Under the pieces are notes generated by a model. It saw only the letters and a list, made by a program, of their open reading frames with translations, ran no database searches and was not told the origin of the DNA. A program made the translations under genes and the position numbers. A stretch of DNA of 34,929 nt from Alphaproteobacteria bacterium (lineage in GTDB: Bacteria > Pseudomonadota > Alphaproteobacteria > Rs-D84): NCBI GenBank assembly GCA_017520675.1, contig JAFXFG010000020.1, positions 1 through 34,929 of the forward strand. The letters are read 5' to 3'. Shown piece by piece: positions 24,671 to 32,008 of the stretch; within the stretch, counting starts at the first letter, position 1; each line of letters starts with the position of its first letter.

Positions 24671-26357
24671 TTGTTGTCCATGGTTCGTCATTCATTATTA
24701 AATAAAAAAGTTCGGAATTATTTGTATCGGGATTGCGTAGAACTGGGCGTACTACAAAGATATCAACATTGCAGGGACTGTTGCTTTCATCTTGTATGTC
24801 GTATAAATCTTCATAAAATTTGGATGCGAAATCCATGGCTTGCAAGTATGCTGCGTTATCATCGTTTGCGTCGGTTGAACTGCCTGCAAACAATATCCAC
24901 ATACCATAATTTACAACGTTTTCTTGACCGGCAATATCGTCAGCAGATAGTAATAATAGTGGTTTGAATTTTAGACCGTTTGTGTATTGATCTGTGTTAT
25001 CGCTGGTATAGTCGTACATATCCCCCAGAATTTTTATTGCGCCATAGACCAAGCCACCTTGGCTGGCAACTTTTCCCATAACCCCAGCGCTTTTTAGTGT
25101 TGAATCAAACAACCAATTGCGGATTTGACCAGAAAATGTACTGCTGCGTCCGATTTTTGCAGCGTGTTTTAGTGTTTTATTTCCTGAAAACGCAGCGCGC
25201 AGACTGCGTGCTGTTGCCTTGGTCGTTTTTGCAGCACGGGCAATTATGTTCCCGCGTTTGGGGATTTTAAAAGCGCTTAGATTTCTACTCAGTTTTTTTA
25301 CCTGAAATAATGTTTTTGAAGCATCGCGATATTTTTTTACATCATCTGTTTTGGATAGGAGTTTTATAGTGTCGTTTATATTGTCTAAATCGTTGGTTAA
25401 ATTGGCGATTTTAGCGGCGTCATTGACGGCATCAAGTGTCTTGATTTGATCTTGGATTTTCGTGGCGGTTCGTAGCGCGTCTGTGTATTTCATAACATCA
25501 TCGGTTGTGTTAAGAATTTTAATTGTGTCTTTTAGATTGTCGGCGGCACGTGCCGCGCGTGCAGATTTTGTTACACCAGATAAAACCGCCCCACCCCCAA
25601 ATGTTATAACCGTAATCGCAACATCAAGCGCGATTTGTGCATAAGATATCCATTGCAGATTAACATCGCCGGCAACATAGTAATCGTTAGTGTCCCGCTT
25701 GTCCGTTTGTGATTGGATGTCAATTGCCTGGGTTGCAGCCCGATTAATGGCAGCATTGTTTTTTGCCAGTGCGCTTTTGTTTGTGCAATTGGCGCCATGT
25801 GGGTAAAGTGTATCAATGTTTTCTTCGATATATTTAAGTGAAATTGTGTTGTTTTTATCAGGACCAACAAATTCATCCAATGCGCCATGTTCGACAACCA
25901 TAATTCCATACCAGGCAGGATCTGTATTTGTCCACAGCGAATCTGAGTCTGGACCGATTTGTGGACTGGCTTCGTCAGATGGTAATGGGCGCTTGGTTAA
26001 TAATTTAAGGCGCTGTTTTAATAATTTTGGTTGTGTTTCATAATTAATAACAATTTTGCGACCGTTTGAAAATGTGTGTTGCAGTGGTGTGAATTTTATT
26101 GTGTCTGTGTCAGATATAGATTTTATTTCTGGACACTCTAAAATAGATTCAAGGGTTGTTTTGGATGAGAAGGTACTAAGTACCCATTGACGAATGTCTA
26201 TTTCTGGGGCGTTTGGGTCGATGTTGTTGATGCTATCGGCCAGTGCATTTGAAAATATACGCGTCGTGCAGTCGTATTGGTTGATTGGTTCTTTGGCCGC
26301 TAAGATACTAAGCGGAAATAAACAAAAAGTAAAAAAACAACCAATCCGTTTTAGCAT
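24663..26357 (-). CDS. Exported protein, 564 aa, helical repeat region, unknown
   Basis: Signal peptide MLKRIGCFFTFCLFPLSILA. The N-terminal domain (about 20-215) has a few cysteines. A hydrophobic segment (about 237-262, AQIALDVAITVITFGGGAVL) may insert in a membrane. A helical region (about 265-350) has an internal duplication: DTIKILNTTDDVMKYTDA and DTIKLLSKTDDVKKYRDA. A strongly basic stretch (about 355-405) and a Gly/Ala-rich amphipathic segment follow, then a C-terminal alpha/beta-like domain with FASKFYED and CNVDIFVVRP. Basic plus amphipathic segments recall pore-forming or effector proteins, but that is inference. It starts 5 bp after the previous gene and overlaps the muramidase start. 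Confidence 0.75.
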   Translation of the reverse strand: MLKRIGCFFTFCLFPLSILAAKEPINQYDCTTRIFSNALADSINNIDPNAPEIDIRQWVLSTFSSKTTLESILECPEIKSISDTDTIKFTPLQHTFSNGRKIVINYETQPKLLKQRLKLLTKRPLPSDEASPQIGPDSDSLWTNTDPAWYGIMVVEHGALDEFVGPDKNNTISLKYIEENIDTLYPHGANCTNKSALAKNNAAINRAATQAIDIQSQTDKRDTNDYYVAGDVNLQWISYAQIALDVAITVITFGGGAVLSGVTKSARAARAADNLKDTIKILNTTDDVMKYTDALRTATKIQDQIKTLDAVNDAAKIANLTNDLDNINDTIKLLSKTDDVKKYRDASKTLFQVKKLSRNLSAFKIPKRGNIIARAAKTTKATARSLRAAFSGNKTLKHAAKIGRSSTFSGQIRNWLFDSTLKSAGVMGKVASQGGLVYGAIKILGDMYDYTSDNTDQYTNGLKFKPLLLLSADDIAGQENVVNYGMWILFAGSSTDANDDNAAYLQAMDFASKFYEDLYDIQDESNSPCNVDIFVVRPVLRNPDTNNSELFYLIMNDEPWTTNE

Positions 26358-26362
26358 TTTTT

Positions 26363-27277
26363 TTATTTGATTAAATACGGCCCATCAATGACCGTAACTT
26401 GGTCGATGTGCTGAATTTCGCCTGGGATGAGGGATATTGCCCCAGCAACGAGGCCGCCAGTGACGATAGCCACAATTCCCCAGACATCTTTGTCTGTGCT
26501 CAATTTTTCTACATTTGTGCTGACAACATAAACAGATAGACCGTCGTTTGCGCAACGTGTATCGTTTAGTGCAGACGCAAATTGTTGGGCGGCTTTTATC
26601 GCAGTGGGTAAATTATTAAAGGAAACAAGTTCTTCTTTGGTTGAGTGTGTTTTGTCCATTAAAACCAGGCCTGGGAAGGCACGACGATTGTTACCTTCTT
26701 CGAAATCAAGAAAAAATTCGTTGTCGCTGCCACCGTATTGTGAAAATACTGCTTGACCTGCAATGTTAATACCTGCGTCATCGTCAAGATTATCCCATAT
26801 AACATGATCAGAACATTCGTCAGACCAGTAAAGTTTTGGAATGTCGGATAACTTAATAATGTCACCAGATTTTAAATTACGATTGTTGTAAACCATTATA
26901 CTGGTCGGAATGTTTAGATATGAAAACAAATCGTCCATTTTGAATTGAAAAGCATACGTTTTTCCGTCGCGTTTATACCATACTTTGCCATTGGCGCGTT
27001 TGGTAAGTGTTGAAAGGTTGGCAGAACATAACGATAATAATTCTGAACCGATTAAACCCATAATTTTTGATTTGTTTTCTGTAACGGTTTCTTGGTTAAG
27101 CATAGATGCATCTGGAAATATTTCTGATGCCATAGTATTTTTGAAGTTTTCGTCATTTGATATCGCATGCATACAATTATTTAGTACATCATTGTGTTGG
27201 GTTGTTTCTGCAAATACATTTGAAGTGCAGATTGTACAGATTATAATTACAAATATTTTTTTTATCGTATGTTTCAT
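26363..27277 (-). CDS. Exported protein, 304 aa, unknown
   Basis: A signal peptide (TIKKIFVIIICTICTSNVFA, after the first few residues) is followed by a soluble domain with five or so cysteines and, near the C-terminus, a Gly/Ala-rich hydrophobic segment (WGIVAIVTGGLVAGAISLI, about 266-284) that could be a membrane or packing helix. The FASALNDTRC ... SVYVVS stretch resembles the FASKFYED ... DIFVVRP stretch of the next gene, so the two may be distant relatives. It lies 13 bp after the first gene of the operon and 5 bp before the 564-aa gene. No enzymatic motif seen. Confidence 0.75.
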   Translation of the reverse strand: MKHTIKKIFVIIICTICTSNVFAETTQHNDVLNNCMHAISNDENFKNTMASEIFPDASMLNQETVTENKSKIMGLIGSELLSLCSANLSTLTKRANGKVWYKRDGKTYAFQFKMDDLFSYLNIPTSIMVYNNRNLKSGDIIKLSDIPKLYWSDECSDHVIWDNLDDDAGINIAGQAVFSQYGGSDNEFFLDFEEGNNRRAFPGLVLMDKTHSTKEELVSFNNLPTAIKAAQQFASALNDTRCANDGLSVYVVSTNVEKLSTDKDVWGIVAIVTGGLVAGAISLIPGEIQHIDQVTVIDGPYLIK

Positions 27278-27290
27278 ATGTTAGTTGCTC

Positions 27291-28220
27291 TTATAGTATA
27301 AATAATATTTCGTCTTCTATAACGTCCAAGTCGTTGTCTTGTATGTTATTGTCGTTTGGATTATCTTTTTTACAATTTGAATGGTTCGGGTATTTCTTGC
27401 AAAATTCTTCATGCGACAAATTTAGCAAATCATGTTCTTCTGCTTTCTTATTTTTGCGCGCCAAGTAATCTTGTTCGTCCTCTATTTCGATTGGGACAAA
27501 GGCTGATTTGTTGGTATAGGGTTCATAGCCTTGTTTGGCGTTTTCAATGCGCTGTGCATATGATAAATCTGATGCAGATGTGGGAAATGTGGCACGTTCT
27601 AGACCAGTGTTTCCCGCCCCATTTGCAGCCTGTAATTGTTGTAATTCTAGTTTGCGTTCCATTATGTCAGACTGCCAATCTGGTGTTTTTGGTGCGTATG
27701 GATTTTGAATTTGAATTGTGGGGGTGTCTGCAATTGGGTTGGGGGTGGTTGGCGATGGAAAATTAACCTGACCCTGTTGGGGGGCAGCATTCCCACGCGT
27801 TTTGATAAATGTGTCAAATGCGTTGTCAATATAACCGGCGCATGCAGTTGCATAGTTTCCGCCAGGAATTCGGGATAATTGTAACATTATTGCAGGACGA
27901 ATGTCCGAGAGTTGTGTCGAAATACAATTGTTCCTTTGCATACATTGTGCAGAAACCAGTCCAGAAACCAAAACCTGACAATCAGATGTTTCAACAGCGG
28001 TCCCAGTTGCATATATCGCCGATGGGGTGCGCTGATTATATGAATTTGTTCCCATTTGCCAAAACGGATTTGACGAGTATGTTTGCACATTTTGTATAAC
28101 ACCATCTTTGGACATAAGTGCCTTTGCATTGTCTGAAAATATAAAAAGCAGAGAAAAAATCACAAATAAATACTTTGTGCAGAATAATACGGTTTTTGAA
28201 AGGTGTACGGTTCTAGACAA
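27291..28220 (-). CDS. Exported protein, 309 aa, shares a module with the muramidase; TTG start likely
   Basis: First gene of the exported-protein operon. No ATG precedes the signal-like segment (about 9-34, VLFCTKYLFVIFSLLFIFSD), so a TTG at 28220 is the probable start; the exact start is uncertain. The mature N-terminal domain has four or five cysteines (SDCQVLVSGLVSAQC, NNCIST, ATACAGY), then a Pro/Thr/Gln linker (about 150-185), then a ~70-residue module (215-283: RIENAKQGYEPYTNKSAF ... FCKKYPNHSNC) also found in the muramidase two genes on, and a short acidic tail. No catalytic motif. It begins 46 bp after the prepilin-peptidase-like gene on the same strand. Confidence 0.75.
   Translation of the reverse strand: MSRTVHLSKTVLFCTKYLFVIFSLLFIFSDNAKALMSKDGVIQNVQTYSSNPFWQMGTNSYNQRTPSAIYATGTAVETSDCQVLVSGLVSAQCMQRNNCISTQLSDIRPAIMLQLSRIPGGNYATACAGYIDNAFDTFIKTRGNAAPQQGQVNFPSPTTPNPIADTPTIQIQNPYAPKTPDWQSDIMERKLELQQLQAANGAGNTGLERATFPTSASDLSYAQRIENAKQGYEPYTNKSAFVPIEIEDEQDYLARKNKKAEEHDLLNLSHEEFCKKYPNHSNCKKDNPNDNNIQDNDLDVIEDEILFIL
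27372..27578 (-). repeat. Shared ~70-residue module, copy in the 309-aa protein
   Basis: Aligns by eye with the segment at 24349-24565: RIENAKQGYEPYTNKSAF, IEIEDEQDYLARK, AEEHDLLNLSHEEFC. Here it is C-terminal. Confidence 0.7.
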
Positions 28221-28266
28221 TTTTTTTGTTCTTGGTTGGGGTTGTTCCTGTCCTACTTTTGTAGTA

Positions 28267-28737
28267 TTATAGCAAAAATATCAGACTAATAAAAGCCAAA
28301 AATCCACCCAGTAAAAAGAATGGTGCAAAGGGAATGTACTTTGCGTGATTAAAATGCGCCCAAATTGCACCACTGATGCAAGATATTATAAGTGCAATAG
28401 ATAACCCGTATACCCCCAGCCATATGCCACCAACACCAATCAATTTTATGTCGCCCATACCGATTGGTGGATGGGGCTGATTTTTGTGTTTTTGTATAAT
28501 ACGATCGTACACATAGCCAATAAACGCTGTGGTTGTATAGCCAAAAACTGCGCCAATGACCCCGTCAGATATGCTGATAGGATACGGAAAAAAGGTTGTA
28601 AAACATAATCCAATCAGCATAAGCGGAAATAAATATGCGTCTGGAATTATTCTGCGCCGAAAGTCTGCAATTGATATTTGAATGATGTAGTATATGGCTA
28701 ATAGTGATAAAATAATGTAAAATATGTAAAAAATCAT
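28267..28737 (-). CDS. A24-family prepilin-peptidase-like protein (CpaA/TadV type)
   Basis: 156 residues, the size of short CpaA/TadV peptidases without an N-terminal methylase domain. Several membrane segments. The two catalytic Asp motifs are present: IADFRRRIIPD (Asp25 in the first cytoplasmic loop) and GMGDIKL (the GxGD motif, near residue 92). These enzymes cleave the leader of type IV pilin-like proteins at the inner membrane. AAGGGGG lies just before the ATG. No pilin, ATPase or secretin gene is in the window, so the substrate must be elsewhere; the exported operon starts 46 bp downstream but its proteins have Sec-type rather than pilin-type leaders. Confidence 0.85.
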   Translation of the reverse strand: MIFYIFYIILSLLAIYYIIQISIADFRRRIIPDAYLFPLMLIGLCFTTFFPYPISISDGVIGAVFGYTTTAFIGYVYDRIIQKHKNQPHPPIGMGDIKLIGVGGIWLGVYGLSIALIISCISGAIWAHFNHAKYIPFAPFFLLGGFLAFISLIFLL

Positions 28738-28757
28738 GTTTTTCCCCCTTGCCTTTC

Positions 28758-28789
28758 GAATCGGAAATATGATACACTTAGATTATAAT
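28758..28789 (+). promoter_or_regulatory. gcrA promoter region with a GANTC methylation site
   Basis: A TATAAT (28784-28789) has no good -35, but a GAATC (GANTC) site lies at 28758-28762, where the -35 would begin. In Caulobacter, CcrM methylates GANTC and GcrA acts at methylated GANTC near promoters; autoregulation here is inference. Confidence 0.5.
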
Positions 28790-28810
28790 ATATGTTAGAG
28801 GTTTTGTAAA

Positions 28811-29398
28811 ATGAGTAAAGGTTGGGATACAACTGCGTTAAAAAAATTAAAGTCTTTAATTGGTAAGGGCCTGTCAACATCTGAAATTGGTCGCCGTTTG
28901 GGTATGTCTAAGAATGCTGTCGTTGGTAAGTTGAACCGACTGGGGTGGAATGCTAAGGCTGGTGGTGCAGTCGGGGCTGAGACGGAGTCAAAAAAAACAA
29001 CTAAAAAAGAAAAACCAATTGAAAGTACTAAAAAAACGGTTGAAAAAAAGTCTGAAAAAAAGACGGTTGAAAAGGTGGATGTTAAGGGAGAGTCCAAAAA
29101 GTCCGTTGCTAAGGCTGATAAGAAAGCAAAGGTTGAAACTAAAAAAATTGCAGTAGAAACAAAAGAAGTTAATGCTAAGGTGTCTGAAAAAAGTTTGGCT
29201 GCACATCAGCGGATTATTCAACATTCTTTGGAAATGGCAGGGTTAAAACCGAATCAGTGTCGTTGGCCAATCGGTGATCCAGATTCAGAAAATTTCCATT
29301 TTTGTGGCGAAACTGTGTTCGTTGGAAAACCGTATTGTTATGAACACTGCAAGCAGGCTTATCAGTTTGCACCACCAAAAAAGACAACTGCTAAATAG
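28811..29398 (+). CDS. gcrA: GcrA cell-cycle regulator
   Basis: 195 residues. The N-terminal helix-turn-helix (1-45: GWDTTALKKLKSLI, GLSTSEIGRRLGMSKNAVVG) is the GcrA signature. A long Lys/Glu/Thr-rich linker (about 50-125) is followed by the conserved C-terminal part (about 130-190) with QCRWPIGDP, FHFCG and GKPYCYEHCKQAY. GcrA binds the RNA polymerase sigma-70 holoenzyme and activates cell-cycle genes at promoters bearing CcrM-methylated GANTC. It is restricted to Alphaproteobacteria, which fixes the class of this genome. The linker is long and low-complexity compared with the family. The 827-aa gene starts 11 bp downstream. Confidence 0.95.
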   Translation: MSKGWDTTALKKLKSLIGKGLSTSEIGRRLGMSKNAVVGKLNRLGWNAKAGGAVGAETESKKTTKKEKPIESTKKTVEKKSEKKTVEKVDVKGESKKSVAKADKKAKVETKKIAVETKEVNAKVSEKSLAAHQRIIQHSLEMAGLKPNQCRWPIGDPDSENFHFCGETVFVGKPYCYEHCKQAYQFAPPKKTTAK

Positions 29399-29409
29399 GA
29401 TTTAGATAG

Positions 29410-31893
29410 ATGCAAGCAGAGAGAGAGAATCTTTTTAAAACACTAAGTTTTGTTGACTATGATGTCGCAGGCGGTTTGTTGCGCGCGTATTATGATGCTG
29501 ATGATAAACTGGTGTTTGTTTTAGATTTCTTTGAAAGCGATACTAAGCCGAATGTGTTGTTGGTTATTAATCCAATCGGAAATCGTAAGTGGGACGATAT
29601 TCTGATGAATGATTATGGGGTGGATTTGGAAACAATTCGTCCAAAAAAAGATAATAAATATCAAAAGTTAGATATTGAATATTCTGGATTAAGCGAATAT
29701 GACGATTTGTTGCAAGCATATAATTCTGGTGATGCGCTGGATGATGCATTGGTGCGATTGGAACATTTTCGTAATGTTGCCGCAGTGCATGCAGCAATCG
29801 AAAGACGCGATGATGCGGAGTTAACTGTTGAAAAAGCACGTGATACTATTGAAAAAACACAAGAAAAAATCGCAGGATTACAGGAAAAAGTAAAAAAACT
29901 GCGTGCAAGGTTAAGCGCGCAACGTGCGGATATTGGTAAAGAGCCTACGAAACAATCGGCGGCTAAAATCTTGCGGACCGAAGCGCAAATTGATTCAACA
30001 ACTGAAAAAATAAATCGTGCAAGAAAACGTGTGGATAATGCACAAAAAAGATTGGTAAATGCACAAGACGAAATTGATGCTGCAAATGCCATTTTGGAAA
30101 AATTAGAAAATGTTTCTGAAAATGATTTTTCTGGATTGCCAACAAAGCCAATGCAAACAGGCTTGGTTATGGCGGCTGGTGTTAATTTGCCCGAGAAAAA
30201 AATTGAAGCGGCAGATATAAATCAAGATTTTGAAGAAGAGGCAGAAATTATGGCAGAAGATGAAGTAAAGCCCTTGTTTGACGAAGATCCAAATGTTCTT
30301 GATGAAGATATTGCTTTTAAGCCTGTTGATTTTAACGGTGCTGAGGCAATAGATAATAAAGTACCAAGTGTGCAACCAGACTTTATGCCTGTGTTTGATG
30401 AAAAAGACGATGGGCTAGATCTGGGGGCGGATGAAACTCAAGAGGATGATTTTATGCCAGTGGATGAGGAAAAAACAGATTTTGAAGAGTATTCGCCTGT
30501 TGTAACAAAGCCTGAATTTAATGTTGCGCCTGTTGTTGATGCTTATGAACAGGATGCGGACGAAAAGATTGATTCTGAATTGTTGAGTGGATTTGCCCCA
30601 CTGGAAATTCCACATGTCGAACCAGAAGTCGCATTAGAAGAACCTTTGGAAGAAGAAAAAACAGTTGAATATACTGTGCCTCAACAGAATCCTGTGTATG
30701 AGCCAATCATGCCAAAACCAATTATTGCAGAAGATGTTCAAGAAAATTATTCTCAGGATGATTTGACAGGGGAAAATTCGGAATCGTCAGATGTATCACC
30801 TGCCCCGATAAGTTCTGATTTTAGACCTGTTTCACCGATGAAATCAAAATTGGAAACAGATGGTGTTGTGGCTGCGGCGCCGGTGGCGGTTGATGAAACT
30901 GTAACTCGTAAGCCGTCTGTAATCTATTATGCAATGTTGGTACTGTTGATTGTTTTGTCTGTATTTACATTGTGGCTGTATCAGAAGTCTGCAGGAGATA
31001 GTACACCAGAATTAGGGGTAAAAACACAGCCAGTTGAAGATGTTGTGTCGGATGATGTACAGACAGAAAAAACTTCACAAGATATGCAGGTCGTTGAAAT
31101 GGTATCAGTTGAGCCTGTTGGGGTCGAAATTGTTGATGTCTTGGCGGAGGAAAAACCAGTCGTTGATTTGCAGGAACCTGAGGTTGTTTTTGATGAATCT
31201 GTTGAACCAGAAGTTGTGCCAGTTTCGGAACCAGAACCTGTTGTCTTGACACCAGAAGTGGAACCTGTTGTTGTTGAAACATCAGAAAAACCAGTCGAAG
31301 TCGAAGAAATTGTTGAAGATAAGGTTGAAACACCTTTCTTGTCAGAGCAGGAAGTTAAATTGGTGCAGATAAAGACTGAGGAAGAAATATTGAGGGAAAA
31401 ACCTGTTTATGGTGTTTCTTCTGCTGATGCTGTTTTTGTTGAACCGGTGGCAGAGATTGTAAAACCCGCTGAGGTTGTTGAGGCAGAACCTGTATCTGTG
31501 CCAGTTGTTGAACCACAGGAAGAATCAGTTGTGGAATATGAAGAGCCGGTTGTGGAATATAATGAACCGGTTGTGGAATATGAAGAGCCGGAGATTCAAC
31601 AGATTGTAACATCAGAAGAAGTGGTAAATGATTATACACCAGATTTTGAATCGCAGCCTTATGATTATGGTTATGATGATGGTGTGGATTATGATTCTTA
31701 TGAAGATGAATCGCCTTTGTTGCAGCAAACAGCGTCTGAAATGATTGCAGAAACAGAAGTAGTCGAGACTTGTGATGATGGTAATGCGCCAGATGTTAAT
31801 GGGTGCTGTGGTGGCGAAGAATCTGTTTTGATAGACGGAGAATATATGTGTTGTGTGATTGGTGGTGATGAGTGTTTCCCGCCATTGAATTAA
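29410..31893 (+). CDS. Large coiled-coil, single-pass membrane protein with acidic/Pro repeats and Cys tail, 827 aa
   Basis: Not recognised as a known family. Residues 1-115: a globular alpha/beta part (KTLSFVDYDVAGGLLRAYYD, LDFFESD). About 118-240: coiled coil (Glu/Lys/Arg heptads). About 250-500: very acidic, disordered, with repeated F(K/M)PV-type phrases. One membrane segment at about 504-524 (MLVLLIVLSVFTLWLY). Then a Pro/Glu/Val-rich stretch with VVEYEEPVVEYNEP-type repeats (about 540-735), Tyr/Asp-rich sequence, and a compact Cys-rich end (GCCGGE, YMCCV, CFPPL). Topology suggests a cytoplasmic N-terminus and an extended periplasmic arm ending in a disulfide-knotted tip. Probably cotranscribed with gcrA, so a cell-cycle or division-envelope role is an attractive guess only. 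Confidence 0.8.
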   Translation: MQAERENLFKTLSFVDYDVAGGLLRAYYDADDKLVFVLDFFESDTKPNVLLVINPIGNRKWDDILMNDYGVDLETIRPKKDNKYQKLDIEYSGLSEYDDLLQAYNSGDALDDALVRLEHFRNVAAVHAAIERRDDAELTVEKARDTIEKTQEKIAGLQEKVKKLRARLSAQRADIGKEPTKQSAAKILRTEAQIDSTTEKINRARKRVDNAQKRLVNAQDEIDAANAILEKLENVSENDFSGLPTKPMQTGLVMAAGVNLPEKKIEAADINQDFEEEAEIMAEDEVKPLFDEDPNVLDEDIAFKPVDFNGAEAIDNKVPSVQPDFMPVFDEKDDGLDLGADETQEDDFMPVDEEKTDFEEYSPVVTKPEFNVAPVVDAYEQDADEKIDSELLSGFAPLEIPHVEPEVALEEPLEEEKTVEYTVPQQNPVYEPIMPKPIIAEDVQENYSQDDLTGENSESSDVSPAPISSDFRPVSPMKSKLETDGVVAAAPVAVDETVTRKPSVIYYAMLVLLIVLSVFTLWLYQKSAGDSTPELGVKTQPVEDVVSDDVQTEKTSQDMQVVEMVSVEPVGVEIVDVLAEEKPVVDLQEPEVVFDESVEPEVVPVSEPEPVVLTPEVEPVVVETSEKPVEVEEIVEDKVETPFLSEQEVKLVQIKTEEEILREKPVYGVSSADAVFVEPVAEIVKPAEVVEAEPVSVPVVEPQEESVVEYEEPVVEYNEPVVEYEEPEIQQIVTSEEVVNDYTPDFESQPYDYGYDDGVDYDSYEDESPLLQQTASEMIAETEVVETCDDGNAPDVNGCCGGEESVLIDGEYMCCVIGGDECFPPLN

Positions 31894-31920
31894 AAAAATC
31901 CCCATCAGGGGATTTTTTTT
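31892..31920 (+). terminator. Terminator after gcrA operon
   Basis: AAAAAAATCCCC - ATCA - GGGGATTTTTTTT, near-symmetric stem with A-run and T-run. Confidence 0.9.
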
Positions 31921-31965
31921 GTGTAAAAGTATTTTTATTTGTGATGCTATTTTTTTCTATTACAT

Positions 31966-31996
31966 AAAAAGAACGTGCTAATAACACGTTCTTTTG
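31966..31996 (-). terminator. Terminator after tig
   Basis: On the minus strand: AAAGAACGTG - TTATTAG - CACGTTCTTT and a T-run, 12 bases past the tig stop. Confidence 0.8.
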
Positions 31997-32008
31997 TTTT
32001 TTGTAGTC

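Noticed and set aside
23252..28220. Prophage remnant, because of the endolysin-like GH108 domain
   Set aside because: No capsid, tail, terminase, integrase or holin gene; all proteins carry Sec signal peptides.
28267..28737. Start of a Tad pilus or type II secretion locus
   Set aside because: Only a prepilin-peptidase-like gene is present; no pilin, ATPase, secretin or membrane-platform genes in the window.
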